A stretch of 64,000 nucleotides of DNA from NCBI RefSeq assembly GCF_001424665.1, contig NZ_LMQS01000003.1, positions 63,691 through 127,690 of the forward strand, written 5' to 3'. Of the stretch, positions 16,161 to 26,417 are shown in pieces; position 1 is the first letter of the stretch; the number at the start of each line of letters is the position of its first letter. Position numbers and translations under genes: made by a program. The notes under the pieces were generated by a model, which had not been told where the DNA came from, ran no database searches, and saw only the letters and a list, made by a program, of their open reading frames with translations. This DNA is from Methylophilus sp. Leaf416. GTDB lineage: Bacteria > Pseudomonadota > Gammaproteobacteria > Burkholderiales > Methylophilaceae.

Positions 16161-18065
16161 TTACTCAGGTAACGCTTCGAGTTTTTCCTGACACTCCAGC
16201 CACTGGACTTCTATTATTTCCAATTGTTTTTTGTTCTCTGCCTGCGCCATCAGCACTTTTTGTAAAGTAGCTTTTTGATCAACGTTGTAAATATCACTAT
16301 CAGCCAGCTGACTTTCTAATAAATTTTTCTCAGTCTCCAGCTTTGCTAATTGTGTTTCCAGACTGGCTAACACTTTAACCAAAGGCCGCCGCTCGTTGAG
16401 CCTGGCCTGGCGGTCAGCTTTTTGTTGATGATAACTGTTTTGCTTGGGAGTAGATGGGCTCTCACTGGCAACGGATGTTTGACCTTGCGTTTGTAAGTGT
16501 TGCTTGTAATCTTCGAGGTCACCATCAAATACTTCCGCTTTGCCATCGGCCACCAGCAAGAACTTTTCGCAACAGGTTGCCAGCAAAGTACGATCATGAG
16601 AGACCATCACCATTCCGCCTTCATACGCCTGCAGTGCCAACGATAATGCGTGCCGCATTTCTATATCCAGGTGATTGGTGGGCTCATCCAGCAAAATCAG
16701 GTTAGGCCGCTTCCAGATCAGCATGGCTAATGCCAGCCTGGATTTCTCCCCTCCTGAAAACGGACCGCAGGCGGTTTTGGCCATTTCCCCGCGAAAATCA
16801 AAACTGCCGAGAAAATCCAGCAACTCCTGTTCGCGCGCTGTCGCGTCCAGCCGTTGCAAATGTTGCAATGGCGAGTCGGTTGCAACCAGTTGCTCCAACT
16901 GATGCTGGGCAAAATAACCGATGCGCAAATCCTTGCCTTCAATGCGCTCACCGGACAACAAAGTCTCCGACTGTGCCAGCGTTTTAATCAACGTCGATTT
17001 ACCGGCTCCGTTTTTACCTAACAATCCTATGCGCTCACCTGGGCGGATCGCCAGATGTGCGAAACTGACCAGCACTTTGTCGTTATAGCCCAGTTTGGCT
17101 TGGTTTAAAACCAGCAACGGGTCAGGGGCAGACCCCAGTTCCCTGAAACCAAAGCTAAATGGCGAATCAACATGCGCGGCACTGATGCGCTCCATGCGTT
17201 CAAGTGCTTTTATACGGCTTTGCGCCTGTCTGGCCTTGGTCGCTTGCGCGCGGAAACGGTCAATATACTTTTGCAAGTGCGCAACCTGTTGTTGCTGCTT
17301 GTGGTAACTGGCCTGCTGCAATGCCAGCTTTTCAGCCCGTTGCCGTTCAAAATCGCTGTAGCCACCACGGTATAAATCCAACCTGCGCTGCTCAATATGC
17401 AAAATATGATTGACTGTATTATCAAGAAATTCACGATCATGCGAGATCAATAACAAAGTTCCCTGATAAGCATTAAGCCAGCTTTCCAGCCAAATCACTG
17501 CCTCAATATCCAGGTGATTGGTGGGCTCATCCAGCAGCAGCAAATCAGAACGGCACATAAGGGCACGTGCCAGATTCAAGCGCATGCGCCAGCCACCGGA
17601 GAAATCACTCACAGCCTGTGATAACTGTGCTTGGGAAAAGCCTAGGCCGGCTAATAAAGTGCTTGCTCTTGATTCAGCACTGTAACCATCGATATCGGCA
17701 AGGCGTTGATGCCATTCGGCTACCAACAATGGATCAGCATTATCATGGTCATCAGCAGAATGTGCTTTTGCCAGATGTGCCTGCAATGTACGCAATTCTT
17801 CATCACCATCCAGCGCATAGTCCAGTGCGGATTGTGACAGTGCAGGGGTTTCCTGGGCAACATGCGCGATCACCCAATGTGCAGGAATCAACAAATCGCC
17901 TGCATCAGCGACCAGTTCACCGCGAAGCAGCGCAAATAAAGTAGATTTACCAGCGCCATTGGCACCTGTTAAACCAACCCGATGGCCGGGATGCAATTGA
18001 AAACTGGCATCTTCAACCAGTGCTTTACCGGCTCTTGAAAAAGTCAGTTGCTTAAACTGAATCAC
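16161..18065 (-). CDS. yheS: ABC-F family ATPase (YheS-like)
   Basis: 634 residues with two ABC ATPase domains and no membrane segments, the ABC-F layout of ribosome-acting ATPases. Domain 1 has Walker A GANGAGKS, signature VSDFSGGWRMRL and Walker B LLLLDEPTNHLD. Domain 2 has GKNGAGKS, PFSGGEKSRLALAM and LILLDEPTNHLD. The linker between them (~245-300) is the charged helical P-site tRNA-interaction motif, rich in Arg, Lys and Gln. A C-terminal coiled coil (~560-630) is present. Length and layout fit YheS (637 residues in E. coli) better than EttA or Uup. It probably assists stalled or problematic translation. Confidence 0.92.
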   Translation of the reverse strand: MIQFKQLTFSRAGKALVEDASFQLHPGHRVGLTGANGAGKSTLFALLRGELVADAGDLLIPAHWVIAHVAQETPALSQSALDYALDGDEELRTLQAHLAKAHSADDHDNADPLLVAEWHQRLADIDGYSAESRASTLLAGLGFSQAQLSQAVSDFSGGWRMRLNLARALMCRSDLLLLDEPTNHLDIEAVIWLESWLNAYQGTLLLISHDREFLDNTVNHILHIEQRRLDLYRGGYSDFERQRAEKLALQQASYHKQQQQVAHLQKYIDRFRAQATKARQAQSRIKALERMERISAAHVDSPFSFGFRELGSAPDPLLVLNQAKLGYNDKVLVSFAHLAIRPGERIGLLGKNGAGKSTLIKTLAQSETLLSGERIEGKDLRIGYFAQHQLEQLVATDSPLQHLQRLDATAREQELLDFLGSFDFRGEMAKTACGPFSGGEKSRLALAMLIWKRPNLILLDEPTNHLDIEMRHALSLALQAYEGGMVMVSHDRTLLATCCEKFLLVADGKAEVFDGDLEDYKQHLQTQGQTSVASESPSTPKQNSYHQQKADRQARLNERRPLVKVLASLETQLAKLETEKNLLESQLADSDIYNVDQKATLQKVLMAQAENKKQLEIIEVQWLECQEKLEALPE

Positions 18066-18342
18066 TGCTGACCACTTTCACTTAACCTGATGCGTATTGT
18101 GTGACTTTTCATTTCCTTGACCTGACCCTGAACTAACGCGCGATAATCGCCCAACCGCGCTTAAACCTTAAAATACTGATCCCGCGACGGGCCAGAACCC
18201 TGCAAATTCGGCATTTTAAACGATTCGCCTGCATCAGACTGCATAATTCTCCCTTTACGCCACCATCCGCTGCAGTGCTGCAACTGTTTTCGAGTAAAAT
18301 AGTCAGTTGATAAACCCCTGCATTCAAGACCCGCCTCTGCTC

Positions 18343-21300
18343 ATGCCCCTGCAAAAAATTAAACGCTGGCTACTCACTCTGCTTATTGTCATATTGGTAG
18401 TCCTGGCAGGCATGATCGCGGTGATCCAGTTTTATGTTTTCCCCCATATTGATGATTATAAAGAACGCATTGCGCAGAAACTAAGCCAATCGATGAAGCA
18501 GGAAGTCACGATTGCGCACATAGGCATTCGCTGGCGTGGCTTGGCGCCACAGGTATCGCTTGGGGATGTCACCATATTCGACACGCAAAAGCGCCCTGCC
18601 CTTGAACTTTCACGAATCACCACCCGCTTGTCCTGGAGCAGCCTGGTGCTGTTGTCACCTTCCCTCATCAGCCTGCGCATTGATGCGCCTAACCTGATTA
18701 TCCGGCGCACCGCCGACGGGGAGCTTTTCCTGGCAGGGATTTCCATGTCAGGCAAGGGCGACCCGGCATTTTCCAACTGGTTGCTGGAACAAAGGCGTAT
18801 CAAGATCACCCACGCCACGGTGACCTGGGTAGATGAACAGCGCCAGGCACCGCCTTTGCTGCTGGAAGACCTGAATATAGAAATACTGACGCCGGTCTGG
18901 CAGCGCCTGCTAAACCGGCATACGGTGCATATGGATAGCCTGGTTTCTAACGGCACTAAACAACGTATTACGCTGGATTCTGTGCTGGTCGGTGATGACG
19001 TGACAAAGCCTGAGGCATGGCACGGCGAAATATCTCTGCGCTTGCCGCAAATCGACTTGGCGGCCTGGAGCCCTTGGCTGGACTTGCCGTTAAAAGTGCA
19101 TACAGGACAAGGCAGCATGACCTCGACACTGGCCTTTAAAGCGATGCAACTGCAACGTATGGCCGCACAAATCAATTTAAAGTCAGTTTCCGTTACCCCG
19201 CCCAATACAACAGAAACTTTTCTGGCCGATAGCATGAGTGGTGAGTTCCGCTGGCAGCGGGTAGAGCAACGCCACATGATCTATCTGAAACACATTTCTG
19301 CCGACATCCAGACCGGTCTGAAGCTTGATGATGCGAATGGCGAGTTGCAATGGGACGCCCATGGTCATGAAGGCGTGCTGACCGTGAAAAAAGTCACACT
19401 TGAGCAGGGAGCGTTATTTGCAAAATGGCTGGATTCGCAATCTGAAGCCGCTAACTATCTTGAACAAATCGCCCCTGCTTTTAATGCTGGTCAAATCAAG
19501 CTACGCTGGCTTTATCAGCAGGATAAATGGCAAGACTATGCGGTTGAAGCTAACCTGAATGCCGTGCATACCAAAGCTTATGAACAGTTGCCGGGCCTGA
19601 AGAATTGGTCAGGGCGATTATCGCTGCATCCGAATGCTGGCAGCATTGACCTCGACACGCAGAATGCCAGTATCGACTTAGCAAAAATTCTACGTTGGCC
19701 GGTACCGATTGACCGTTTGCAGGGCAACATCGAGTGGGACAACAACGGCAAGAAACTATTAATCAGCACTCACAATCTGCAACTTTCAAACCCGCACATC
19801 GCCGTTCGCACCAACCTGGAATATCAACTCGGTGCTGCCGGGGGTGACACTATTCAATTGCAAAGCCAGATTGAGCGTGGTGATGCCAAACACGCGCCAT
19901 TCTATTACCCGCTTATTCTTGGTGAATCTACGCTGCATTGGCTGGATACCTCGATTCTCTCCGGACAGATCCGCCGTGGTGAAGTACTGATCAAAGGTCG
20001 CATGAAAGACTTTCCGTTTGTGAATGCAGCGCACCAGGCAGACCCCGCACTGGGAATATTCAAAGTCACCGCCCAGGTAGATCATGCCAGCCTAGAATAC
20101 GGTACTGGCTGGCCTTTGGTCCAGAACGTAGATGCCTGGCTTAAGTTTGAAGGCAAGCGTATGGATATCTCGGTGAAAAACGGCACTACGGTAGGCCAGC
20201 ACATCACACAGGCGCACGTTGAGATTCCACAACTTGATGCTGATTGGCCCATGCTCAATGTGAAGGCAACAGTAGTTGGCAGTGTCGAGCAAGGGGTTAA
20301 ATTTGTGAACAACAGCCCTGTACGAGAGGTAACGATGGGCTTTACCGACTACCTGAAAGCCAACGGTGATGCCGAGTTGAAACTGGCCTTACAAATCCCC
20401 TTGAACGATGTGGATGCCAGCCGGTTTCAAGGGGATTATGCGATTAAAAATGGTCGCATCGCGGCAAATGCTCAAATCGCATTACCGGAGATGAACAACA
20501 TCAACGGCCACCTGAAGTTTACTGAAAAAGGCCTGCAGGCACAGGCTGTACAATTGTCGATGTTTGATAACCCGGCAACCATCAGCCTGAACACTCAAAG
20601 TGATAAGTCAGTGATTATCCAAGGCAGCGGGCGCATCACCGATGTTGCGCTCAAAAAAATGGATAGCAACTTACTGACTAAAGCGTTACATGGCACTACA
20701 GATTGGAAAAGTAATATCCTGATCCAACCACCTAACAATGTCCGCCTGGATATCCGCTCGCAGTTGATTGGCATGGCGGTTGATTTACCCGAGCCGATGA
20801 AAAAAACGGTTGAAACACCGGCCAATTTAACCATCCGCTTACGTCAGGAAAACAACCAGCCTGATAAAATTGCCATTCATTATAACGACTGGTTGCATGC
20901 CAACTTCCTGCGTACTACCAGCGGCTCGGAATCGCAAATCAGTGCTGGCGAAATTTCGGTTAATACGCCACCGCGTATGCCATCCACCGATGGTATCAAC
21001 CTGCGTGCGGATTTCGAGAAACTGGATGTCGATGAGTGGCTGGCTTACACCAACCAGGGCTCTGGTTCAAACACTGACGTTGCTCGAACTGCAGATATCC
21101 CGCTCAACCGTATTGAACTCAATGCCGGCACATTGCATGTGTTTGATCGCAACCTGCACCAGATCAAACTGAATGTCACCCCTGACCAGGACCGGCTGAA
21201 AATGAAGATCCAGAGCCAGGAACTGGCTGGTGATGTAGACTGGATATCCGTCAAACCGAATAACAAGTTGATCGCAAAATTAAGTTATTTAAAAGTGCCG

Positions 21301-22209
21301 AGGAGTATGGATACAGATGAAACAACTACGGCAACCACTGAGGTGCGTCGCCTGAACATGACCTATCCCGAAGTGGAAATTTCAGCACAGGATTTCCAGT
21401 TTGGCGACAAACAGCTGGGCAGCCTGGATATCAAGGCCTTTAACAGCGGTGAAAACTGGGTAATCCAGAAAATGAATCTTAATAGCCCTGATAGCCAGCT
21501 TACCGCTGATGGCACCTGGCGTAACTCCGTACGCAACCCGCAAACGTCACTTAAATTCAATTTGACTTCAAACAACCTGGGCAAAACCTTGCAACGCTTC
21601 CAGCCTAGCGGTGAAATGGTCAAAGGTGGCACCGGCAATATGGCCGGACAAGTTGGCTGGCCTGGTAGCCCGCATCAATTTGCCGTTGAGCGCCTGGATG
21701 GTAATTTCAGTATGCAACTTGAAAAAGGCCAAATCCTTAAAGTGCAGCCAGGGGTGGGCCGGTTGCTTGGGTTGTTAAGCTTGCAAAGTTTGCCGCGCCG
21801 GTTAACGCTGGATTTCCGTGATTTATTCAGCCAGGGCTTTGCGTTTGACAAGATCACCTCTACCGCCAACATCCGCGATGGCATTTTGCGCAGTGATGAC
21901 TTGTTTATGACCGGACCGGCTGCCGAAGCCAGACTGAAAGGTGAAACCAATTTAAAAACCGAAACCCAGCGTCTTAAAGTCAAAGTGACTCCGCATATCA
22001 CAGACTCAGTCTCCCTGGCTGCACTGGCAGCGGGTCCGATTGTCGGTGTTGCAGCATTTGTCGCGCAAAAACTGTTGAAAGACCCACTCAACAAAATCAG
22101 CGCCAGTGAATATATGATTACGGGAACCTGGGATAATCCACAAGAGGTTGAAATTGATAAAACAGCGCCAACTAAGACGCCTGTTCAACCCTTGAAAAAT
22201 GCTCAGTGA
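18343..22209 (+). CDS. yhdP: YhdP-family AsmA-like envelope lipid-transport protein
   Basis: About 1288 residues from the ATG at 18343; an upstream in-frame TTG at 18307 would add 12 residues that do not look like a membrane-protein start. One N-terminal membrane anchor (~10-33) is followed by a very long periplasmic region of repeating beta strands (DUF3971, then AsmA-like C-terminus). The glycine/alanine-rich hydrophobic stretch near the end (LAALAAGPIVGVAAFVAQKLL) is typical. In E. coli YhdP, with TamB and YdbH, moves phospholipids to the outer membrane. Followed by nit and tldD on the same strand, the conserved order in many proteobacteria. The 277 bp upstream (18066-18342) shows no gene or clear promoter. 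Confidence 0.93.
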   Translation: MPLQKIKRWLLTLLIVILVVLAGMIAVIQFYVFPHIDDYKERIAQKLSQSMKQEVTIAHIGIRWRGLAPQVSLGDVTIFDTQKRPALELSRITTRLSWSSLVLLSPSLISLRIDAPNLIIRRTADGELFLAGISMSGKGDPAFSNWLLEQRRIKITHATVTWVDEQRQAPPLLLEDLNIEILTPVWQRLLNRHTVHMDSLVSNGTKQRITLDSVLVGDDVTKPEAWHGEISLRLPQIDLAAWSPWLDLPLKVHTGQGSMTSTLAFKAMQLQRMAAQINLKSVSVTPPNTTETFLADSMSGEFRWQRVEQRHMIYLKHISADIQTGLKLDDANGELQWDAHGHEGVLTVKKVTLEQGALFAKWLDSQSEAANYLEQIAPAFNAGQIKLRWLYQQDKWQDYAVEANLNAVHTKAYEQLPGLKNWSGRLSLHPNAGSIDLDTQNASIDLAKILRWPVPIDRLQGNIEWDNNGKKLLISTHNLQLSNPHIAVRTNLEYQLGAAGGDTIQLQSQIERGDAKHAPFYYPLILGESTLHWLDTSILSGQIRRGEVLIKGRMKDFPFVNAAHQADPALGIFKVTAQVDHASLEYGTGWPLVQNVDAWLKFEGKRMDISVKNGTTVGQHITQAHVEIPQLDADWPMLNVKATVVGSVEQGVKFVNNSPVREVTMGFTDYLKANGDAELKLALQIPLNDVDASRFQGDYAIKNGRIAANAQIALPEMNNINGHLKFTEKGLQAQAVQLSMFDNPATISLNTQSDKSVIIQGSGRITDVALKKMDSNLLTKALHGTTDWKSNILIQPPNNVRLDIRSQLIGMAVDLPEPMKKTVETPANLTIRLRQENNQPDKIAIHYNDWLHANFLRTTSGSESQISAGEISVNTPPRMPSTDGINLRADFEKLDVDEWLAYTNQGSGSNTDVARTADIPLNRIELNAGTLHVFDRNLHQIKLNVTPDQDRLKMKIQSQELAGDVDWISVKPNNKLIAKLSYLKVPRSMDTDETTTATTEVRRLNMTYPEVEISAQDFQFGDKQLGSLDIKAFNSGENWVIQKMNLNSPDSQLTADGTWRNSVRNPQTSLKFNLTSNNLGKTLQRFQPSGEMVKGGTGNMAGQVGWPGSPHQFAVERLDGNFSMQLEKGQILKVQPGVGRLLGLLSLQSLPRRLTLDFRDLFSQGFAFDKITSTANIRDGILRSDDLFMTGPAAEARLKGETNLKTETQRLKVKVTPHITDSVSLAALAAGPIVGVAAFVAQKLLKDPLNKISASEYMITGTWDNPQEVEIDKTAPTKTPVQPLKNAQ

Positions 22210-22261
22210 TGTCAAACTGACTTAGATTCTAAATTTATTTAGTACCAACGGAAAAGATGCC

Positions 22262-23119
22262 ATGGCAGACAATAAAACTAAAAAACTGAAATCCGCAGCT
22301 AAAGACGATATCATCAAGGTCGCCGCCATCCAGATGGCATCCAGCCCTAGTGTGGCCGCAAATCTGGTAGAGGCCAAGCGATTGATTGAGATGGCCGTCG
22401 AACAAGGCGCAAGGCTGGTGGTGTTGCCCGAATACTTTTGCATCATGGGCCTGAAAGATACAGACAAAGTGGCTATCAGCGAGAAACAGAATGACGGGCC
22501 TATCCAGCACTTTCTAAGTAAAACTGCCAAAGCTTTCAAGATATGGATTGTTGCCGGGTCGGTACCCATGCAAAGCAATCAGCCAAAGAAAATCCGCAAC
22601 AGCTGCCTGGTGTATAACGAAAAAGGTGATCAGGTTGCCCGTTATGACAAGATCCACCTGTTTGGCCTGGACATGGGCACCGAGCACTACCACGAAGAAA
22701 ACACGATAGAGCCTGGCGATAGCGTGGTTGCAATTGACACGCCTTTTGGGCGCATAGGCTTGGCAATTTGTTATGACCTGCGCTTCCCTGAATTATTCCG
22801 CGCCATGGGTGAAGTCGATATGATTGTTCTGCCATCAGCGTTTACAGAAACCACCGGCAAAGCCCACTGGGAAACGCTGGTGCGTGCCCGCGCCATTGAA
22901 AATATCTGCTATGTGGTCGCCTCTGCCCAGGGCGGTTACCACCTCTCAGGCCGTGAAACCCATGGTAACAGCATGATAGTCGACCCCTGGGGCGTAGTGC
23001 TGGACAGACTACCACGTGGATCAGGGATTGTAATTGCCAACATCAACCGCAATTATATTAAGAACCTGCGTCAGAGCCTGCCGGCTTTGAAACACAAAAC
23101 AATTACCGCTATTTCATGA
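22262..23119 (+). CDS. Nitrilase-superfamily amidase (Nit1/deaminated glutathione amidase type)
   Basis: 285 residues, a single carbon-nitrogen hydrolase domain. The catalytic triad is visible: Glu in VVLPEYFCIMG, Lys in ARYDKIHLFGLD and Cys in GLAICYDLRFPELFR. The last motif is characteristic of the Nit1/YbeM branch, which removes deaminated glutathione, a side product of transaminases. A Lys-rich ~18-residue leader precedes the conserved core. It lies between yhdP and tldD, an arrangement seen in many beta- and gammaproteobacteria. Assignment of the exact substrate is by family. Confidence 0.92.
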   Translation: MADNKTKKLKSAAKDDIIKVAAIQMASSPSVAANLVEAKRLIEMAVEQGARLVVLPEYFCIMGLKDTDKVAISEKQNDGPIQHFLSKTAKAFKIWIVAGSVPMQSNQPKKIRNSCLVYNEKGDQVARYDKIHLFGLDMGTEHYHEENTIEPGDSVVAIDTPFGRIGLAICYDLRFPELFRAMGEVDMIVLPSAFTETTGKAHWETLVRARAIENICYVVASAQGGYHLSGRETHGNSMIVDPWGVVLDRLPRGSGIVIANINRNYIKNLRQSLPALKHKTITAIS

Positions 23120-23212
23120 AAATGCTGAGCCGCGCTACGGCACTCTTTTCATCAAATTTATTCCAACCATTAGTCTTAACCAGCCGAACGACTCTTTATT
23201 AAGTTGACCCAT

Positions 23213-24652
23213 ATGCAAACGCTACTCACCACTGCGAACGATACGCTACTCCGCCCGGCCGGGCTGGACCAGGAAGCTTTAAGCAAAGTCTTGTCTGGCA
23301 TGATGACGCACAATATTGACTATGCCGATTTATATTTTCAGTACAGCCGCAGTGAGTCGTGGGGGCTGGAAGAAGGACAGGTTAAATCCGGCAGCTTCAA
23401 TATTGACCAGGGTGTAGGCGTACGAGCAGTGAGTGGGGAAAAAACCGCGTTTGCCTATTCCGATGATATTCACCTGGATGCCTTGCAAGAGGCGGCCAAT
23501 GCCACGCGTGCGATTGCTAATCTGGGCCAGGAAAAAACCGGCCATAGCATACTCACCCGTAGCCACGCCCCACTCTACCTACCGCAAGACCCGATTGCCA
23601 GCCTGAGCGCCGATGCCAAGGTCAAGTTACTGGAAAAACTCGAGCGATACGCAAAAGCGCAAGACCCACGCGTGACGCAAGTAATGGCCTCGATCGCTGC
23701 CGAATATGAAGTGGTGATGGTAGCCCGCAGTGATGGCGTGATGGCTGGCGATGTTCGCCCGCTAGTGCGCCTCTCGCTGCAAGTGATTGCCGAACACAAT
23801 GGCCGTCGCGAACAAGGTAGCAGTGGTGGCGGTGGCCGGTTTGATTACAGCTTCTTTACCGATGAGGTATTGCAGGATTACGCACAAAAAGCCGTACACC
23901 AGGCATTGGTGAATCTCGATGCACGCCCTGCCCCGGCCGGCAGTATGACCGTGGTATTAGGCAGTGGCTGGCCAGGCATCCTGCTGCACGAAGCGATTGG
24001 CCACGGTCTTGAAGGCGACTTCAACCGTAAAGGCAGCTCTGCTTTTTCTAACATGATAGGCCAGCAGGTAGCTGCCAAAGGCATCACCATTGTCGATGAT
24101 GGCACTATTGCCAATCGCCGGGGTTCATTAACTATGGACGATGAAGGTAATGCACCCCAAAACACCGTGCTGATTGAAGATGGCATCCTGCGGGGTTATA
24201 TCCAGGATACGCTGAATGCCCGCCTGATGGGCATGGGATTGACCGGCAATGCGCGCCGCGAAAGCTATGCGCATATCCCCATGCCACGCATGACCAATAC
24301 TTATATGCTGAATGGCGATAAAGACCCGCAAGAGATTATCAAGTCAGTAAAAAAAGGCCTTTATGCAGCTAACTTTGGCGGCGGCCAGGTAGATATCACC
24401 AGCGGTAAATTTGTATTTAGCGCAGCTGAAGCCTACATGATTGAAGATGGCAAAATCACTTACCCGGTCAAAGGCGCTACCTTAATTGGCAACGGCCCTG
24501 ATGTGCTGACCAAAGTCAGCATGATTGGTAACGATATGGCATTGGATAGCGGCGTAGGTACCTGCGGTAAAGAAGGCCAGAGCGTACCGGTGGGTGTCGG
24601 TCAACCTACATTGAAGATTGATGGTTTAACCGTGGGTGGAACATCCGCTTAG
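23213..24652 (+). CDS. tldD: TldD metalloprotease subunit
   Basis: 479 residues from the ATG at 23213; a TTG 9 bp earlier is also in frame. The zinc-binding HExxxH motif is visible as LLHEAIGHGLEGD, followed by the conserved glycine-rich strands of the TldD/PmbA family (SGVGTCGKEGQSVPVGVGQP at the end). TldD with TldE (PmbA) forms a heterodimeric protease that processes modified peptides and the CcdA antitoxin. The partner tldE is not in the window. It lies third in the yhdP-nit-tldD row, and only 6 bp separate its stop from the next gene. Confidence 0.96.
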   Translation: MQTLLTTANDTLLRPAGLDQEALSKVLSGMMTHNIDYADLYFQYSRSESWGLEEGQVKSGSFNIDQGVGVRAVSGEKTAFAYSDDIHLDALQEAANATRAIANLGQEKTGHSILTRSHAPLYLPQDPIASLSADAKVKLLEKLERYAKAQDPRVTQVMASIAAEYEVVMVARSDGVMAGDVRPLVRLSLQVIAEHNGRREQGSSGGGGRFDYSFFTDEVLQDYAQKAVHQALVNLDARPAPAGSMTVVLGSGWPGILLHEAIGHGLEGDFNRKGSSAFSNMIGQQVAAKGITIVDDGTIANRRGSLTMDDEGNAPQNTVLIEDGILRGYIQDTLNARLMGMGLTGNARRESYAHIPMPRMTNTYMLNGDKDPQEIIKSVKKGLYAANFGGGQVDITSGKFVFSAAEAYMIEDGKITYPVKGATLIGNGPDVLTKVSMIGNDMALDSGVGTCGKEGQSVPVGVGQPTLKIDGLTVGGTSA

Positions 24653-24658
24653 GCCTCA

Positions 24659-25024
24659 ATGCAAGCGCAACCAATTGCAGCCGTGATGATTCATGTATCC
24701 TCGGTTCCGGAGGCTTTGAACTGGTATCAGCAATTATTTCCTAATGCTCAGCGGCAGCGCCTGGCAGCAGACAATTTTAAATACCTGTCTCTCGATGGCA
24801 TCTCACTGGAATTCGTCCACGCTGATGAGAAAGTGTCTTCGGGACCTGCCGGCTCTGTCGTTTATTGGTTAGTTCCAAAACTTAACCTAGCCTTGGCACA
24901 TGCCCAAATTATCGGCGCCAAGCTCTATCGTGGCCCGTTGCACATTGAAAATGGTTATGCCATTTGCCAGCTTCAAGATCCATGGGGAAATTGCATTGGC
25001 TTGCGTGGGCTGGCTTCTGATTAA
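24659..25024 (+). CDS. VOC-superfamily protein (glyoxalase/bleomycin-resistance fold)
   Basis: 121 residues forming one vicinal-oxygen-chelate domain: MIHVSSVPEALNWYQQLFP at the start and YAICQLQDPWGNCIGLRG at the end, the usual beta-alpha-beta-beta-beta pairs. The metal-ligand positions are not fully canonical: His is present in the first module (MIHV) and Glu in the middle (LEFVH), but the last strand has Asn/Cys. Enzymatic activity is therefore uncertain. It starts 6 bp after tldD and is probably translated from the same message. Confidence 0.85.
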   Translation: MQAQPIAAVMIHVSSVPEALNWYQQLFPNAQRQRLAADNFKYLSLDGISLEFVHADEKVSSGPAGSVVYWLVPKLNLALAHAQIIGAKLYRGPLHIENGYAICQLQDPWGNCIGLRGLASD

Positions 25025-25035
25025 CAAAAAATGAT

Positions 25036-26208
25036 TTAATGCGCTTTGCCAGCCAACGCTTTAAAACCAAACCACGCGATGTAAACATAGCAGATCACTG
25101 GCAAGATAAATGCATGATGCAGCCCCATACGATCAGCCAGTAAGCCGGTCAACAAGGGCACAATCGCCCCTCCAAGAATCGCAGTTGCCAGCAATCCAGA
25201 ACCTTTCTTTTCCTGCCCGGCTTTAAGGTCTTTGATCCCCAGGGTAAAAATCGTGGGAAACATAATAGAGTTACACAAACCAACCAGCACCATACTGCCT
25301 ATTGCCAATGTGCCTGAAGCCTGCATCGAGATAATAATCAGGATCACTGCCAGCAAGGCGTGGGTCATCAGCACTCTGGCTGGCGCAAACGCTTTCAGAG
25401 TGAATATGCCGAGAAAGCGCCCTACCATCGCGCCACCCCAATAGAAAGCGACTAATGGCGCAGCTTGCGTTTCTGTGACCTGGCTGATGTCCATCACGTA
25501 ATTGACCAGGAAACTGCCAATCGCCACTTCAGCCCCCACGTAAGCAAATATCCCTATTACGCCAAGTAACAAGCTTTTTTCTTTGATGACCTCAATCCAG
25601 CGGCTTTCATCGGCTTGGGTGGTTTCCAGGCCGGTAAGATTGATGCGCGAAAGCACCACAGCGATGATGATCAACACAGAAGCAATAAAGAAATAAGGAT
25701 AGACAACCCCTTCAGCATGCGTCGAGTTTTTAAGTGCGGACAGGATGAAATAGGCCCCAAATAACGGGGCAATAAAAGTGCCCAGTGAGTTAAAGGCCTG
25801 CGCCATGGTCAGGCGCGAAGAAGCCGTTTCTTTCGGCCCAATAACAGACACACAAGGGTTTGCGGCTACCTGCAACAACACAATGCCGGATGCCAGCACA
25901 AACAAGGCACCTAGAAATAGTGGATAGGTATGTAATATCACTGCCGGGTAAAACAGCAAGCACCCCACTGCCGCCAGCGCAAAACCGATCACCATGCCTT
26001 TCTGGTAGCCAACACGTTCAATCAGCTTGCTAAATGGTATAGAAGTCAGCCCGTAAGCGCCAAAGAAACAGAACTGAACCAATGCCGCCTGGCTATAGCT
26101 GAGGGAAAAAATGGCTTTCAGGTATGGCACCAGAATATCGTTCAGACAAGTAATAAACCCCATCATGAAAAACAGGATGGTGAGTGACGTCAGGGCCTTT
26201 TTATACAT
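25036..26208 (-). CDS. Sugar MFS permease (FucP/GluP type)
   Basis: 390 residues with twelve predicted membrane helices. The N-terminal signature FFMMGFITCLNDILVPYLKAIF, seen in shortened form as GFITCLNDILVPYLK, is that of the fucose/glucose-galactose:H+ symporter branch of the major facilitator superfamily. GVGIVLLQVAANP-like sequence (GIVLLQVAANPCVSVIG) is also diagnostic. It probably imports a hexose or related sugar with protons; the exact sugar cannot be read from sequence. It converges with the VOC gene (11 bp gap), and no sugar-catabolic gene lies beside it. The 209 bp upstream (26209-26417) has no gene. Confidence 0.9.
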   Translation of the reverse strand: MYKKALTSLTILFFMMGFITCLNDILVPYLKAIFSLSYSQAALVQFCFFGAYGLTSIPFSKLIERVGYQKGMVIGFALAAVGCLLFYPAVILHTYPLFLGALFVLASGIVLLQVAANPCVSVIGPKETASSRLTMAQAFNSLGTFIAPLFGAYFILSALKNSTHAEGVVYPYFFIASVLIIIAVVLSRINLTGLETTQADESRWIEVIKEKSLLLGVIGIFAYVGAEVAIGSFLVNYVMDISQVTETQAAPLVAFYWGGAMVGRFLGIFTLKAFAPARVLMTHALLAVILIIISMQASGTLAIGSMVLVGLCNSIMFPTIFTLGIKDLKAGQEKKGSGLLATAILGGAIVPLLTGLLADRMGLHHAFILPVICYVYIAWFGFKALAGKAH

Positions 26209-26417
26209 GGATTTCCTTTAATTGCGGGTGCGCATGCACTACATCATAAATAGCCGGGCTTGAAAAGGAAATATTCCAAAATAAAGCTGCGAACTCCCCA
26301 TCAAATTCAGAGTCTGCTCATTTAACGGCTTGACGGCAAGTGTTACATTTTTATAAGATGATTCACATGAGGTCACAAGCCTCGCACTTTTATTTCACTC
26401 TAGATCAAGGAGATATG

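Noticed and set aside
18307-18342. TTG at 18307 as the yhdP start
   Set aside because: The 12 extra residues are not membrane-like, while the ATG at 18343 opens directly into the basic-hydrophobic anchor.
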